From assembly GCA_017545245.1 (NCBI GenBank), contig JAFWPB010000007.1, forward strand, positions 1 through 64,000: 64,000 nt of DNA. Reading direction: 5' to 3'. Positions 33,806-41,694 of this stretch are shown here, piece after piece. A program made the position numbers and the translations under genes. Under the pieces are notes generated by a model that worked only from the letters and a program-made list of their open reading frames with translations, was not told the DNA's origin and made no database searches. This DNA comes from Clostridiales bacterium (GTDB taxonomy: Bacteria > Bacillota > Clostridia > Saccharofermentanales > Saccharofermentanaceae). Numbering within the stretch: position 1 is the first letter of the stretch; each line of letters begins with the position of its first letter.

Positions 33806-34144
33806 CTATGAATCTTTCTTGTCGTCTGCGTCCGTTTTGATCTGGTCGTTGTTGGTCACTTCGTCTTCATCGTCTCTGAAATCAACATGGATACCGAGAA
33901 CATTTACGTCGGTGCCCTTGTCATCTACAATGACGTGAATACCCGGAAGATCAACTTTGACGCCGTCATCTTTACTGATATCGATGCCCTTGCAGCTCTT
34001 GTTGATCTCGCCTGTCGTGATGCACTCTGTCAGTTTCTTCGCGCCGGTGCCGATATAGAAGATACCGCTGACGCAAAGGAAGATCATGGACATAACGAAG
34101 CAGAATACCATGATACAGATTAGTATTGCACTACCCTTTTTCAT
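33806..34144 (-). CDS. Small single-pass membrane protein of the PadR/HAAS operon
   Basis: 112 residues: a basic start MKKG, one hydrophobic helix (AILICIMVFCFVMSMIFLCVSG), then an acidic tail with two similar strands (VDLPGIHVIVDDKG and VNVLGIHVDFRDDE) that suggest a short beta-repeat, as in the DUF4097-type adhesin-like proteins often found in such operons, but far shorter. I cannot assign a function. The start is 7 bases after AAGGAGG and one base after the stop of the HAAS gene, so the genes are co-translated. Confidence 0.75.
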   Translation of the reverse strand: MKKGSAILICIMVFCFVMSMIFLCVSGIFYIGTGAKKLTECITTGEINKSCKGIDISKDDGVKVDLPGIHVIVDDKGTDVNVLGIHVDFRDDEDEVTNNDQIKTDADDKKDS

Positions 34145-34145
34145 A

Positions 34146-34973
34146 TTATGCCTCCTTTTCTGCGCTGGTGGTTGACTTACCCAGCCAACGGAAGTAAGCG
34201 ATCGTTCCCAGGATGAATCCACGTATCGCGAAGAATGCGATGATCGCATGTGCAATCACAGCGAATGCCAGCGCGATGGCGAGGAACAAGGTTCCGAGGA
34301 ATATTCCGCCGGAGAATGAAGACATAAGCGCAAACAACGTAACAGATGCTGCACCTGTAACGATCGGCCATGCCGTGATCAGGAGAGTCAGTGCCAGAGC
34401 AATGAACCATACCGGAACAAATACAAAGATCGTAAACAGAATTGCAAATGCTTTGTCATGCGTCTTCGGCTGCGGTTTCTGATAATTCGGATCCTGTGAC
34501 GGATACTGCTCATAACCTGTAAGCTCAACTTGTTTCCATTCCTGCTTCGGATGCGGCTGCGAAAGATCCGGTGCACGACCACCCTGGTGTGCGGTGTCCC
34601 CTGCCGGTTCCGGCTTTGGAGCTTTGTTCTTCGGCGGGATCGCATATGTCGGATGGCAGAAGCCCTGGATGGTCTGTGCCGTGGTGCCGCGATTCGGACG
34701 TCCAAGCCATGTCTGGATTGGAACGATCGGGAATGCGCCGGCTGCGACCTGCTCTGTTCCTGCTGGATTGTATTCCGGAACAGCTTCGCCGAGATAATAC
34801 TGTGCAACTTCTTCCGGGCTGCCAAGCTTGGCAGCGATCTCATTTTCAGCTTTCCCTTCGGAAACGCCGATATCAAAATGCATCTCGAATTCTTTCAAGA
34901 TTTCTTCCACATCATTGGAAGGAAGCGTGACTAACTTTTCACGCAGCGAAGAGATATATTCTTTCTTATTCAT
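34146..34973 (-). CDS. HAAS-domain (DUF1700) membrane protein
   Basis: 275 residues. The N-terminal 65 residues are a HAAS domain (MNKKEYISSLREKLVTLPSNDVEEIL and a GKAENEIAAKLGSPEEVA motif), the partner domain that bridges PadR-type regulators and membrane sensors. A Pro/Gln-rich linker of about 110 residues follows, then about four membrane helices. Co-occurrence with a padR gene directly upstream is the family norm, and the protein is thought to report envelope or lipid stress to PadR. It overlaps padR by 4 bases. Confidence 0.88.
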   Translation of the reverse strand: MNKKEYISSLREKLVTLPSNDVEEILKEFEMHFDIGVSEGKAENEIAAKLGSPEEVAQYYLGEAVPEYNPAGTEQVAAGAFPIVPIQTWLGRPNRGTTAQTIQGFCHPTYAIPPKNKAPKPEPAGDTAHQGGRAPDLSQPHPKQEWKQVELTGYEQYPSQDPNYQKPQPKTHDKAFAILFTIFVFVPVWFIALALTLLITAWPIVTGAASVTLFALMSSFSGGIFLGTLFLAIALAFAVIAHAIIAFFAIRGFILGTIAYFRWLGKSTTSAEKEA

Positions 34974-35287
34974 GCGCTTTCCCCTCCCACTATCTTATTG
35001 ACGCTGGCGGTAAAGGAATTCCAATCCTCCAGAAGCTCTTCGAGTTTTTTCTGTCCCATGACTGTAAGACTATAGTATTTCCGCGGCGGTCCGCTCTGCG
35101 ACTCCTGCAGATAGGATGCCACTAAACCGTCACTGGCCAGTTTACGAAGAAGCGGATAGACCGTACCGTCAGAGATCATGATGGTCTCAGACAAAGTGCT
35201 GGCCAGCTCATAACCGTAACGGTCACTGTCTTTCAACATGGCCAGTACACAAAGATCGAGAACGCCCTTCTTAAATTGAACATTCAT
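34970..35287 (-). CDS. PadR-family transcriptional regulator
   Basis: A 105-residue winged-helix repressor: VLDLCVLAMLKDSDRYGYELASTL, TVYPLLRKLASDGLV and the basic wing GPPRKYYSLT identify the PadR family (subfamily 2, short C-terminal helix). It should bind the palindrome at 35338-35359 immediately downstream of its own promoter and thereby autoregulate the three-gene operon. The ATG at 35287 is preferred, 7 bases after AGGAGG; a GTG two codons upstream is inside the spacer. The inducer is unknown. Confidence 0.92.
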   Translation of the reverse strand: MNVQFKKGVLDLCVLAMLKDSDRYGYELASTLSETIMISDGTVYPLLRKLASDGLVASYLQESQSGPPRKYYSLTVMGQKKLEELLEDWNSFTASVNKIVGGESA

Positions 35288-35337
35288 GTGCACTCCTCCT
35301 TTATTTAAAATAACTTCAGTTTCTTTTCCCTTTCGTG

Positions 35338-35359
35338 GATTATTCAGTATTGAATAATC
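35338..35359. promoter_or_regulatory. Probable PadR operator
   Basis: Perfect 9-base arms GATTATTCA and TGAATAATC around GTAT, starting 10 bases past the -10 hexamer of the padR promoter, so it overlaps or directly follows the start of transcription. Confidence 0.7.
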
Positions 35360-35369
35360 TACACTACTG

Positions 35370-35399
35370 ATTATAGAACGGTATTATTTAATATGTCAA
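35370..35399 (-). promoter_or_regulatory. Promoter of the padR operon
   Basis: Minus strand: TTGACA at 35399-35394, an 18-base spacer and TATAAT at 35375-35370, both perfect consensus hexamers, with the palindromic operator immediately downstream. Confidence 0.85.
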
Positions 35400-35402
35400 T
35401 CC

Positions 35403-35550
35403 CTTTTCTAAAGTTCATCTTCTCAAATCTTAATTCAGACAGAAAATGCAAACCTGAGCCGCGCTTACGCAGGGCGTACGCCCGAGTACCTAGCGACGAA
35501 GGTTTCGCATTTCCTGACTGAAATAAGAGAATTGATGAACTTTAGAAAAG
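35403..35550 (+). repeat. Hairpin element family I, copy C
   Basis: Perfect outer arms CTTTTCTAAAGTTCAT (35403-35418) and complement (35535-35550) continue as an imperfect duplex of about 50 bases, with inner match CAGAAAATGC-AAACCT against AGGTTTCGCATTTCCTG. The core TTACGCA-GGGCGTACGCCC-GAGTACC is homologous to copies A and B. The left end is 4 bases from the -35 of the padR promoter. Between this element and the next gene (35551-35661) I see no other feature. Confidence 0.8.
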
Positions 35551-35661
35551 CTTTGTGATTATTTAACTCTTACCATAAGCTTCTTCTCTATACTGACTAC
35601 TATCCAATCATGGATGATCTGATAAATGGATCAGCAGATCCGATATATAAGGAGTATGCTC

Positions 35662-36666
35662 ATGAACAATATGCTTCAGGCAAACATAGATAATTTTGTA
35701 AATAACACGATGACGTGTGAGGGTGTGTTTACGCTGGATAGTAATACGTATTCGTGTCTGGGGGCGCTTCTTTGTCTGCCGGATGGGGAGCGTCTGGAAC
35801 GGGCGGCTTTGAAGAAGTGCAAGAAGCTTCTTCATGCGAATACCGGTCTTTTTTCGAATCTTCGGGGAAGGTCCCGTATTCTTCTTGTGGCAGCCCTTTC
35901 GAGGAGCAAAGATCCGGAGTGGCTGCTGTCCAGGATCCAGCGTGCATATACGGAACTGAGAAAAGAATTTGCGCGTTCGGAGCATCTTCCTTTTGCCGCA
36001 TTTCTTCTCGCCGAGTATTGCCGCCCGGACCAGTATTTTTTCTACGTGATGCGTGCGAAGAGTCTCTTTCTGGAGCTCAAAGGGTACCATAGCTTGCTGA
36101 CGCAGAACAATTTCGTTCCGCTCTGCGTGCTCATGTCCTTTTCGGACAGAAATACCCATCACATGGCAAGTGAAACCGAAAAATGCTACAAGCTTCTGAA
36201 AAACAGTTTCTTTGGATCGTCCTCGATCCTTCTGATGTCCTGCATTCTGGCGATGTACCAGGGTTCACCGGAGAAGAAAACGGGTGCGGTCCTGAACATG
36301 CAGTCCCATCTCCATGCAAAAGCACTTCCTTTCGGAAGTACGACCCAGATTCCTGCCTTGGCCAGTCTTTCGATGTGTCTCGAGCCGCAGGAGGCCCTTT
36401 CGCAGAACGTTTCCGAAGCGTATATATATCTGAAAAAAGAGAAGCACTTCGGATTTTTCCTTACGAGAAAGTCGCTTTGTCTTCTTTTTGCCTCGGTCCT
36501 GGTAAACAATTCCAACGATAATTCTGCTTTACTGTGTCCGCTGCAGATTGGAACGACCGCGCCTGTTTCGCAGCTGATCTCGATCCTGGCGATCGTGTGC
36601 TGTCCGACTTTAAAGGAAAGAAGGATCTTGGGGAAGAACTTCGCGAAAGAAGAATATGCATCTTAA
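35662..36666 (+). CDS. DUF4003-like protein
   Basis: 334 residues, soluble and helical, resembling the DUF4003 family of Firmicutes (NTMTCEGVFTLDSNTYSCLGALL at the start, and a mid-protein RILLVAALSRSKDPEWLLSRIQRAYTELRK). The family's role is unknown. The start at 35662 lies 7 bases after AAGGAG; an in-frame ATG at 35626 lacks a ribosome site. The TAA is within the last codons of the convergent gene (4-base overlap). No partner genes are obvious. Confidence 0.75.
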   Translation: MNNMLQANIDNFVNNTMTCEGVFTLDSNTYSCLGALLCLPDGERLERAALKKCKKLLHANTGLFSNLRGRSRILLVAALSRSKDPEWLLSRIQRAYTELRKEFARSEHLPFAAFLLAEYCRPDQYFFYVMRAKSLFLELKGYHSLLTQNNFVPLCVLMSFSDRNTHHMASETEKCYKLLKNSFFGSSSILLMSCILAMYQGSPEKKTGAVLNMQSHLHAKALPFGSTTQIPALASLSMCLEPQEALSQNVSEAYIYLKKEKHFGFFLTRKSLCLLFASVLVNNSNDNSALLCPLQIGTTAPVSQLISILAIVCCPTLKERRILGKNFAKEEYAS

Positions 36667-37436
36667 ATAATGGATGAGAAGCAGACCCAGTTTTGTTCTT
36701 CGTCGAGGAGGATCACTTCTGTGGTCATGTGCGTAACTTTGTAGGAGCACCGCATGATGTATACCGTCGCATGCGAGTGTTCGTCGATATCGTCAGGGAA
36801 GCAGATATCAAGTTGCAGCAGATGGTTTTCGTCGATCTCCACTCCGGTAAACGCTGAAATCTCGGCTTTATGCTTGGAGTCCAGATCGACCGCCCTGGCT
36901 TCTTCGAGGCTCAGCTTGGACAGTACTGACCGCTTCTTCGCAAGTTTGGTAAAGGAATCGAAAAACAAAGGCTCACAAGAGAATTCGAGCACAACATAAC
37001 TGCTGCTCCGGAAATCCTCCGAGCAAAAGTCCAGGCGGTAATTCTCCGCACTTTCCGGGATTCTGCTCGGAAAGAACTGGGGCACGTATCTCTCACGGGT
37101 CAGGTACGCAAGATGCTTGGGATAGTTCTTTTTCGCCGTGGAAGAAAAAGGAATGGCGAGCGAATTCACAAAAATGGACAAAGCCAGAAGGACCACCGAG
37201 AGCAGATATGCCGTCTTCATGGAAGAACTGCTTTTGCTTCGGATCATCGCGATCAGGCTGACGAGGATGGCGATCACGCCGAGGATCAACGCAATCGAGA
37301 AACTCGGCACCATGTAGCGGAACGCATTGCTGCCATACCAGATCGTTGCCGCAAGAAGGACCACTTCGACGACAATGCCGATCGAGCGTATTTTTCTTTT
37401 ATATGAAGGCTCTTGTCTTTTCTCGTTCTCGCTCAT
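36663..37436 (-). CDS. Membrane protein of unknown function
   Basis: 257 residues with three hydrophobic helices near the N-terminus (about 20-37, 45-62 and 75-94), then about 160 polar residues that would lie outside or at the membrane surface. A repeated pattern of Phe and acidic residues (DFCSEDFRSS, LDICFPDDIDEH) gives no family match. The start at 37436 is six bases after GGTGG; an upstream GTG start is possible. It stands alone, convergent with the DUF4003-like gene. Confidence 0.65.
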   Translation of the reverse strand: MSENEKRQEPSYKRKIRSIGIVVEVVLLAATIWYGSNAFRYMVPSFSIALILGVIAILVSLIAMIRSKSSSSMKTAYLLSVVLLALSIFVNSLAIPFSSTAKKNYPKHLAYLTRERYVPQFFPSRIPESAENYRLDFCSEDFRSSSYVVLEFSCEPLFFDSFTKLAKKRSVLSKLSLEEARAVDLDSKHKAEISAFTGVEIDENHLLQLDICFPDDIDEHSHATVYIMRCSYKVTHMTTEVILLDEEQNWVCFSSII

Positions 37437-37545
37437 TTTTTCCACCAAAGCCACACAAATACGATACTCCCCTGCCTATATTGTATTCCGATGGAAAATA
37501 ATAGAAACGGAAAAAGTTAAGAAAAAACTAGGATAAATCCTAGTT

Positions 37546-38436
37546 TTAGAGCATATCGATCAGTTTTTTCAGGCGGTGGTTCATGCCGGACTTGGAAATC
37601 GGCGGATCCATCAGTTTTCCCAGTTCCGTCAGGGACAGACCGGGATTGTCAATATGAAGCCGGGCAACGTCCAGAAGTTCTTTTGGAATCCTGCCTGCTT
37701 TTTCCGAGGCCAGGAGCGCCTGAAGCTGTTTCGTTCTTCTTGCACTCGCGTCGGCCTGCTGCTTCATCGTCCAGTTATCCAGATTGACTGTGCTGGCCAC
37801 CATGCGGTTGACTTCACGCTGTGCGCGGAGATTCTGAAGTTCCATCATCTGCTTGACAGAGCCAAGAATAACCAGAAAATCGCTGATTGCGTCAATCTTT
37901 TTGAAGTAGACCGCCCACGTCGTATCGGAAACACGTGTTGATGGTTCAATATTCTCCGCATGAAACAAAAGCACAAGTGGTTTTACAAAAGCATCGGTCC
38001 TGCAAAGGATCTCGATCCTGGACTTTTTCTCAGGATTCGAGTAGGACCCGCGCGCAAGAAACGCCCCGCGCAGCATCGCACGACGCAGCTTCGGGTCTTC
38101 CGAGATCACGTCGCTCAGATTATCCGGGCTTAGATAATATTCGATATAATTCTCGAAAAGCTCTCTTGGGAAAGTCACTTCGTAGCAGGAACCGCCGCGC
38201 CGTCCGACACGAGTCGCTTCCTGTAAAGGCGGCACTTCCGCATACATCTTCGCATCCTGATAGAGTCTCCCACCGACGATTTCCTTCGGGCAAAGCACTT
38301 TCACCACGTCGTCCTCTTCCATGTATCCACTGCAGAGACATATGGCCGCCATCTCGGCTGCCCATTCCTCTTTCGTTCCATACTGATGTTTGATGATCTC
38401 TTTTTTGATTTCGCCGGAAGGGGTCTCCACGCTCAT
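37546..38436 (-). CDS. whiA: WhiA DNA-binding protein
   Basis: 296 residues. The N-terminal part is the degenerate LAGLIDADG-like domain (GSCYEVTFP, LRGAFLARGSYSNPEK), and the C-terminal part a helix-turn-helix (LSLTELGKLMDPPISKSGMNHRLKKL). In sporulating actinobacteria it is a transcription factor; in Firmicutes it binds the nucleoid and affects division and growth. It overlaps rapZ by 4 bases. The usual intervening gene for a YvcK/MgfK protein is missing. Confidence 0.95.
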   Translation of the reverse strand: MSVETPSGEIKKEIIKHQYGTKEEWAAEMAAICLCSGYMEEDDVVKVLCPKEIVGGRLYQDAKMYAEVPPLQEATRVGRRGGSCYEVTFPRELFENYIEYYLSPDNLSDVISEDPKLRRAMLRGAFLARGSYSNPEKKSRIEILCRTDAFVKPLVLLFHAENIEPSTRVSDTTWAVYFKKIDAISDFLVILGSVKQMMELQNLRAQREVNRMVASTVNLDNWTMKQQADASARRTKQLQALLASEKAGRIPKELLDVARLHIDNPGLSLTELGKLMDPPISKSGMNHRLKKLIDML

Positions 38437-39332
38437 TGCTTACTTGCCTCTTTCCGCTGATAGCGCGGATCCTTGTCGATGTCACGGTGGTGCAGAGAAA
38501 CACGGTATCCCGCATCCTTCAGTCCTTTGTAAAGACGCTCTGCCATATATACCGAACGGTGTCTTCCACCTGTACAGCCTACGCCGACCGACAGTCTGGC
38601 CTTACCTTCGCGGATATAGTACGGGACGGAAAAGAGGAAAAGATCCATCATCTTCTCATAGTATTTTTCCGTCTCTTCATACTGCTCCAGGAAATCGATG
38701 ATCGCCTGATCTTTTCCCGAAAGAAGTTTCAGTTCCGGAATGTAGAAAGGATTCGGCAGGAATCGCACATCGCAGGTAATATCGCAGTCTCCCGGTATTC
38801 CGTACTTGAATCCAAAAGATTCCACATGAATGTCCATCGTGGTCAGATCTTCCACGTCGATGATGTTGACCAGTTCTTCACGAAGACCATTCAGATCCAT
38901 CATGGAAGTATCGATAACATGCGTCGCACGGGCGCGGATGCCTCGCATCAGGTCACGTTCTTTATCGATTGCTTCCACCAGGGAAAGGCCTTCCGAAAGC
39001 GGGTGCTTACGGCGTGTCTGACGATAGCGGCTTACGAGAACAGCATCGCTGGCCTCGAGGAAAATGATCCGGTATGGGCATCCGAGACTCTTGATCTCCG
39101 ACATGGCTTTTCCGAATCCCTTAAGAAGATCGTTACTTCTGATATCGACCACAAAAGCAAGCTTATTGATCGCATATCCTTCGCCGCCCTGTCCTTTTAA
39201 GAAAGTGCGTACTAATTCCGGAAGTACGACCGGTGGAAGATTATCGATACAGAAGTATCCCTGGTCTTCCAAAAAATGCACTGCCTGACTTTTTCCTGCG
39301 CCGGACATTCCTGTAAGAATGATAACGTCCAT
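38433..39332 (-). CDS. rapZ: RapZ/YvcJ RNase adapter ATPase
   Basis: 299 residues. Walker A GMSGAGKS at residues 8-15, a middle Walker B-like LVEAIDKERDLM region, and the conserved C-terminal VGCTGGRHRSVYMAERL and LHHRDID, the small-RNA or metabolite binding half. In E. coli RapZ controls GlmS through RNase E; the Firmicutes homologue YvcJ binds GTP and affects competence and wall precursors. The start at 39332 follows GGGAGAG. Operon order murB-rapZ-whiA with hprK upstream is typical of Clostridia. Confidence 0.95.
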   Translation of the reverse strand: MDVIILTGMSGAGKSQAVHFLEDQGYFCIDNLPPVVLPELVRTFLKGQGGEGYAINKLAFVVDIRSNDLLKGFGKAMSEIKSLGCPYRIIFLEASDAVLVSRYRQTRRKHPLSEGLSLVEAIDKERDLMRGIRARATHVIDTSMMDLNGLREELVNIIDVEDLTTMDIHVESFGFKYGIPGDCDITCDVRFLPNPFYIPELKLLSGKDQAIIDFLEQYEETEKYYEKMMDLFLFSVPYYIREGKARLSVGVGCTGGRHRSVYMAERLYKGLKDAGYRVSLHHRDIDKDPRYQRKEASKQ

Positions 39333-39398
39333 ACTCTCTCCCACTCTCCAGACTTATTTTCCTGCTCCACGCCACTATTCAGAGGCCGCAGATCAGCT

Positions 39399-40367
39399 TT
39401 ACTGTGTATAACCTCTTCCGATAAAGCGAACTTCACGCTCAAGCATAACTCCGTATTTTTCCATAACGACAGCCTGTACTTTTTTCACCAAAGCATCGAT
39501 ATCGGCGGCCTTTGCATCCCCGATATTGATCACAAAACCTGCATGCTTCTCCGAAACCTGTGCCCCGCCGACTGTAAGTCCTTTGAGGCCGGCCTGATCG
39601 ATCATCGTACCGGCATAATGTCCGACCGGACGTTTGAACATGCTCCCCGCACTCGGGAAGTTGAGTGGCTGCGATTTCGTTCTCTTTTCAGTATATTCCT
39701 TAATCTGTGACGAGATCGCATCTTTGTTTCCTTTTCGAAGTCTCATCACTACCGTAAGCACGATATCTCCTGTATTCATGAACCGGCTTGTACGGTATCC
39801 GTATTCAAATTCACCGCGGTTGACTGTATATGTTTCTCCATCGGGCGCAAGACAAAGAGCAGACTCGACGATCTCTGACATATCATGCTCATAGGCGCCG
39901 GCATTCATAAACACGGCTCCACCGATCGATCCGGGAATGCCGGAAGCAAACTCCAGTCCGCTCAGTTCATGCTTCAGAGCACGCGAAGAAACTTTCGTTA
40001 AAAGTGCTCCGGCATACGCATGCATAAAGCAGTAATTACTGTCCTTAGGGTCTTCTTCGACCCATATAGTAGAGAACTGTTCTCCCAGGCGGATCACAAG
40101 TCCTTCTATTCCTTCATCGGAAATAACCAGATTCGAACCGTTTCCCATCAGGAAATAAGGCATGTTCAGCGCTTCTGCCGTCTGAATCAGGGTGATGACT
40201 TCCTGCAGTTCCGAGGGTTCCACATAAAGCTGTGCTGCCCCGCCGACCCGGAAGGATGTATGCTTGTTCATCATCTCATCCCTCTTCAGTTTTTCATCCA
40301 GCACCCAGAAACCAGCGGCACATATCTTTTTTCTGAATGCCTGGATCATGTTCTCATCCACGCTCAT
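39399..40367 (-). CDS. murB: UDP-N-acetylenolpyruvoylglucosamine reductase
   Basis: A 322-residue FAD enzyme making UDP-N-acetylmuramate in the second committed step of peptidoglycan synthesis. FAD-binding HTSFRVGGAAQLYVEP and FLMGNGSNLVISDEG near the N-terminus, SGIPGSIGGAVFMNAGAY in the core, the active-site serine in FPSAGSMFKRP, and the catalytic Glu in the last third show a type IIb MurB. The ribosome site is close (AGAGGAA touching the ATG, with GGGGG further up). It sits between hprK (34 bases) and rapZ. Confidence 0.96.
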   Translation of the reverse strand: MSVDENMIQAFRKKICAAGFWVLDEKLKRDEMMNKHTSFRVGGAAQLYVEPSELQEVITLIQTAEALNMPYFLMGNGSNLVISDEGIEGLVIRLGEQFSTIWVEEDPKDSNYCFMHAYAGALLTKVSSRALKHELSGLEFASGIPGSIGGAVFMNAGAYEHDMSEIVESALCLAPDGETYTVNRGEFEYGYRTSRFMNTGDIVLTVVMRLRKGNKDAISSQIKEYTEKRTKSQPLNFPSAGSMFKRPVGHYAGTMIDQAGLKGLTVGGAQVSEKHAGFVINIGDAKAADIDALVKKVQAVVMEKYGVMLEREVRFIGRGYTQ

Positions 40368-40401
40368 TTCCTCTTCCCCCCAGGTATGGTAAACAACATA
40401 A

Positions 40402-41331
40402 TCAAGAATTCAGCCCTCCCGGGAAAACACGGGTCACCAGATCCTTGGCTGCATTGTATCCCATCTTCTTTACACGATAGTTGATCGCTGCCGCTTCAAC
40501 GATAATTGCAAGGTTACGTCCAGGTCCGACAGGAATCGTAATGGACGGCACAGCGATACCAAGAATATCCGTCGTCTCATCCGTAATGCCGAGACGGTCA
40601 TAAGTCTTCTTCTCATCCCACAATTCGAGGTTGATAACAAAGTCGATATTCTCCTGCAGTTTAACGGAAGATACACCGTACAGTTCTTTTACATCGAGAA
40701 TACCGATACCACGGATCTCAATCAGATGGCGGATCACTTCCGGCGCACGTCCGAGAAGCGTCGTCTCCGAAACTCGGCGGATCTCCACCTGGTCGTCCGC
40801 GATCAGACGATGACCACGTTTTACGATCTCCAGTGCGGTCTCGGATTTACCTACGCCGCTCTCACCCAGGATCAGGATACCTTCACCGTTTACCTCGACC
40901 AGAACACCATGCATGGAAATTCTCGGAGCCAGCTCAACATTGAGATACTTGACCAGCGAACTCATGAATTCACTCGTAGCCTGATGCGTACGGAGAAGCG
41001 GGATCTTTGCCTCCTGTGCCACCGCGATCAGCTCATCGTGCGCGACATGGTTTCTCGTCAGGATCAAGCACGGAATATTCTTCGCAAAAAGCGCTGCCAA
41101 CCGTTCTTTTCTCTGCTCGGATGTGAGCTTGTCAAGGTAGGCATGTTCCATGTTTCCGATCAACTGGATACGGTCCGGTCCGAAGTGATCATAATAACCT
41201 GCAAGCTGAAGTCCTGGTCTCGTCACGTCCGCAACATGTATCCGGACCTGGTTGATATCCTCAGGTGCATAAACTTCTTCCAGTTCGAAAGCCTTGATGA
41301 TCTCTGTGAGAAAAACGCTCGAATATGGCAT
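40402..41331 (-). CDS. hprK: HPr kinase/phosphorylase
   Basis: A 309-residue bifunctional enzyme that phosphorylates or dephosphorylates HPr Ser46 to control carbon catabolite repression. Walker A GESGVGKSETALEI at about 152-165 and the family signature EIRGIGILDV at about 200 are intact; the N-terminal domain (MPYSSVFLTEIIKAFELEEVY) is typical. Cytoplasmic, normal length. The start has CGGAGG upstream. It leads the hprK-murB-rapZ-whiA group. HprK hints at a PTS/CcpA system elsewhere in the genome. Confidence 0.97.
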   Translation of the reverse strand: MPYSSVFLTEIIKAFELEEVYAPEDINQVRIHVADVTRPGLQLAGYYDHFGPDRIQLIGNMEHAYLDKLTSEQRKERLAALFAKNIPCLILTRNHVAHDELIAVAQEAKIPLLRTHQATSEFMSSLVKYLNVELAPRISMHGVLVEVNGEGILILGESGVGKSETALEIVKRGHRLIADDQVEIRRVSETTLLGRAPEVIRHLIEIRGIGILDVKELYGVSSVKLQENIDFVINLELWDEKKTYDRLGITDETTDILGIAVPSITIPVGPGRNLAIIVEAAAINYRVKKMGYNAAKDLVTRVFPGGLNS

Positions 41332-41459
41332 CCCATTATCCTCCGTCTGTTAAATTCCACCTTTTATTGTATAACAAATCGTCGCAAATGAATATATTCT
41401 GAACTCCTTTCCATTCTCTTGCGCGTATCATTCCCGTCGCCAAGCGTCTCCACGCCAAA

Positions 41460-41620
41460 GGCCATTCTTGCAGGATGAGAGGAGCGTTAGTTGTTGAAAG
41501 AAAAATGAAAACTCCCCGGTGGCGAGTTTTTTCGCGTACGCGAAAAGCTGTCTGAGCCACAGGGGAGTTATTCATTTTCTTTCAAACTTTAAGGATTACT
41601 CCTCATCCTGCAAGAAGGCC
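41460..41620 (-). repeat. Hairpin element family II, copy E, with inverted copy of the EF-G gene end
   Basis: Inner arms (41493-41517 and 41554-41580) of about 25 bases close on the core GGTGGCGAG-hairpin-CTGTCTGAGCCAC. The pairing continues outwards: GGCC(A)TTCTTGCAGGATGAG at 41460-41480 is an inverted copy of 41601-41620, the last codons (AFLQDEE) of the EF-G paralogue frame. On that strand GGGGAG is followed by TTTTC, so it may end the transcript. Confidence 0.8.
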
Positions 41621-41694
41621 TTGCGTGCTTCGATGACCTTTGCCTGTACATCGCCTGGAGCCTGCTCATATCTTGCATGCTCGATCGTGTATCA
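41596..41694 (-). other. In-frame tail of the EF-G paralogue after an internal UGA
   Basis: The frame continues past the TGA at 41694-41692 for 31 codons (starting YTIEHARYEQAP, then GDVQAKVIEARKAFLQDEE) to a TAA at 41596-41598. These residues are the conserved end of EF-G domain V, so the ancestral gene had 693 codons; the UGA sits where relatives mostly have serine. Confidence 0.85.

Noticed and set aside
41692-41694. UGA read as tryptophan throughout the genome
   Set aside because: Several complete genes in this window end normally with TGA at their conserved lengths, so global reassignment is excluded; only local readthrough, mutation or error remains.
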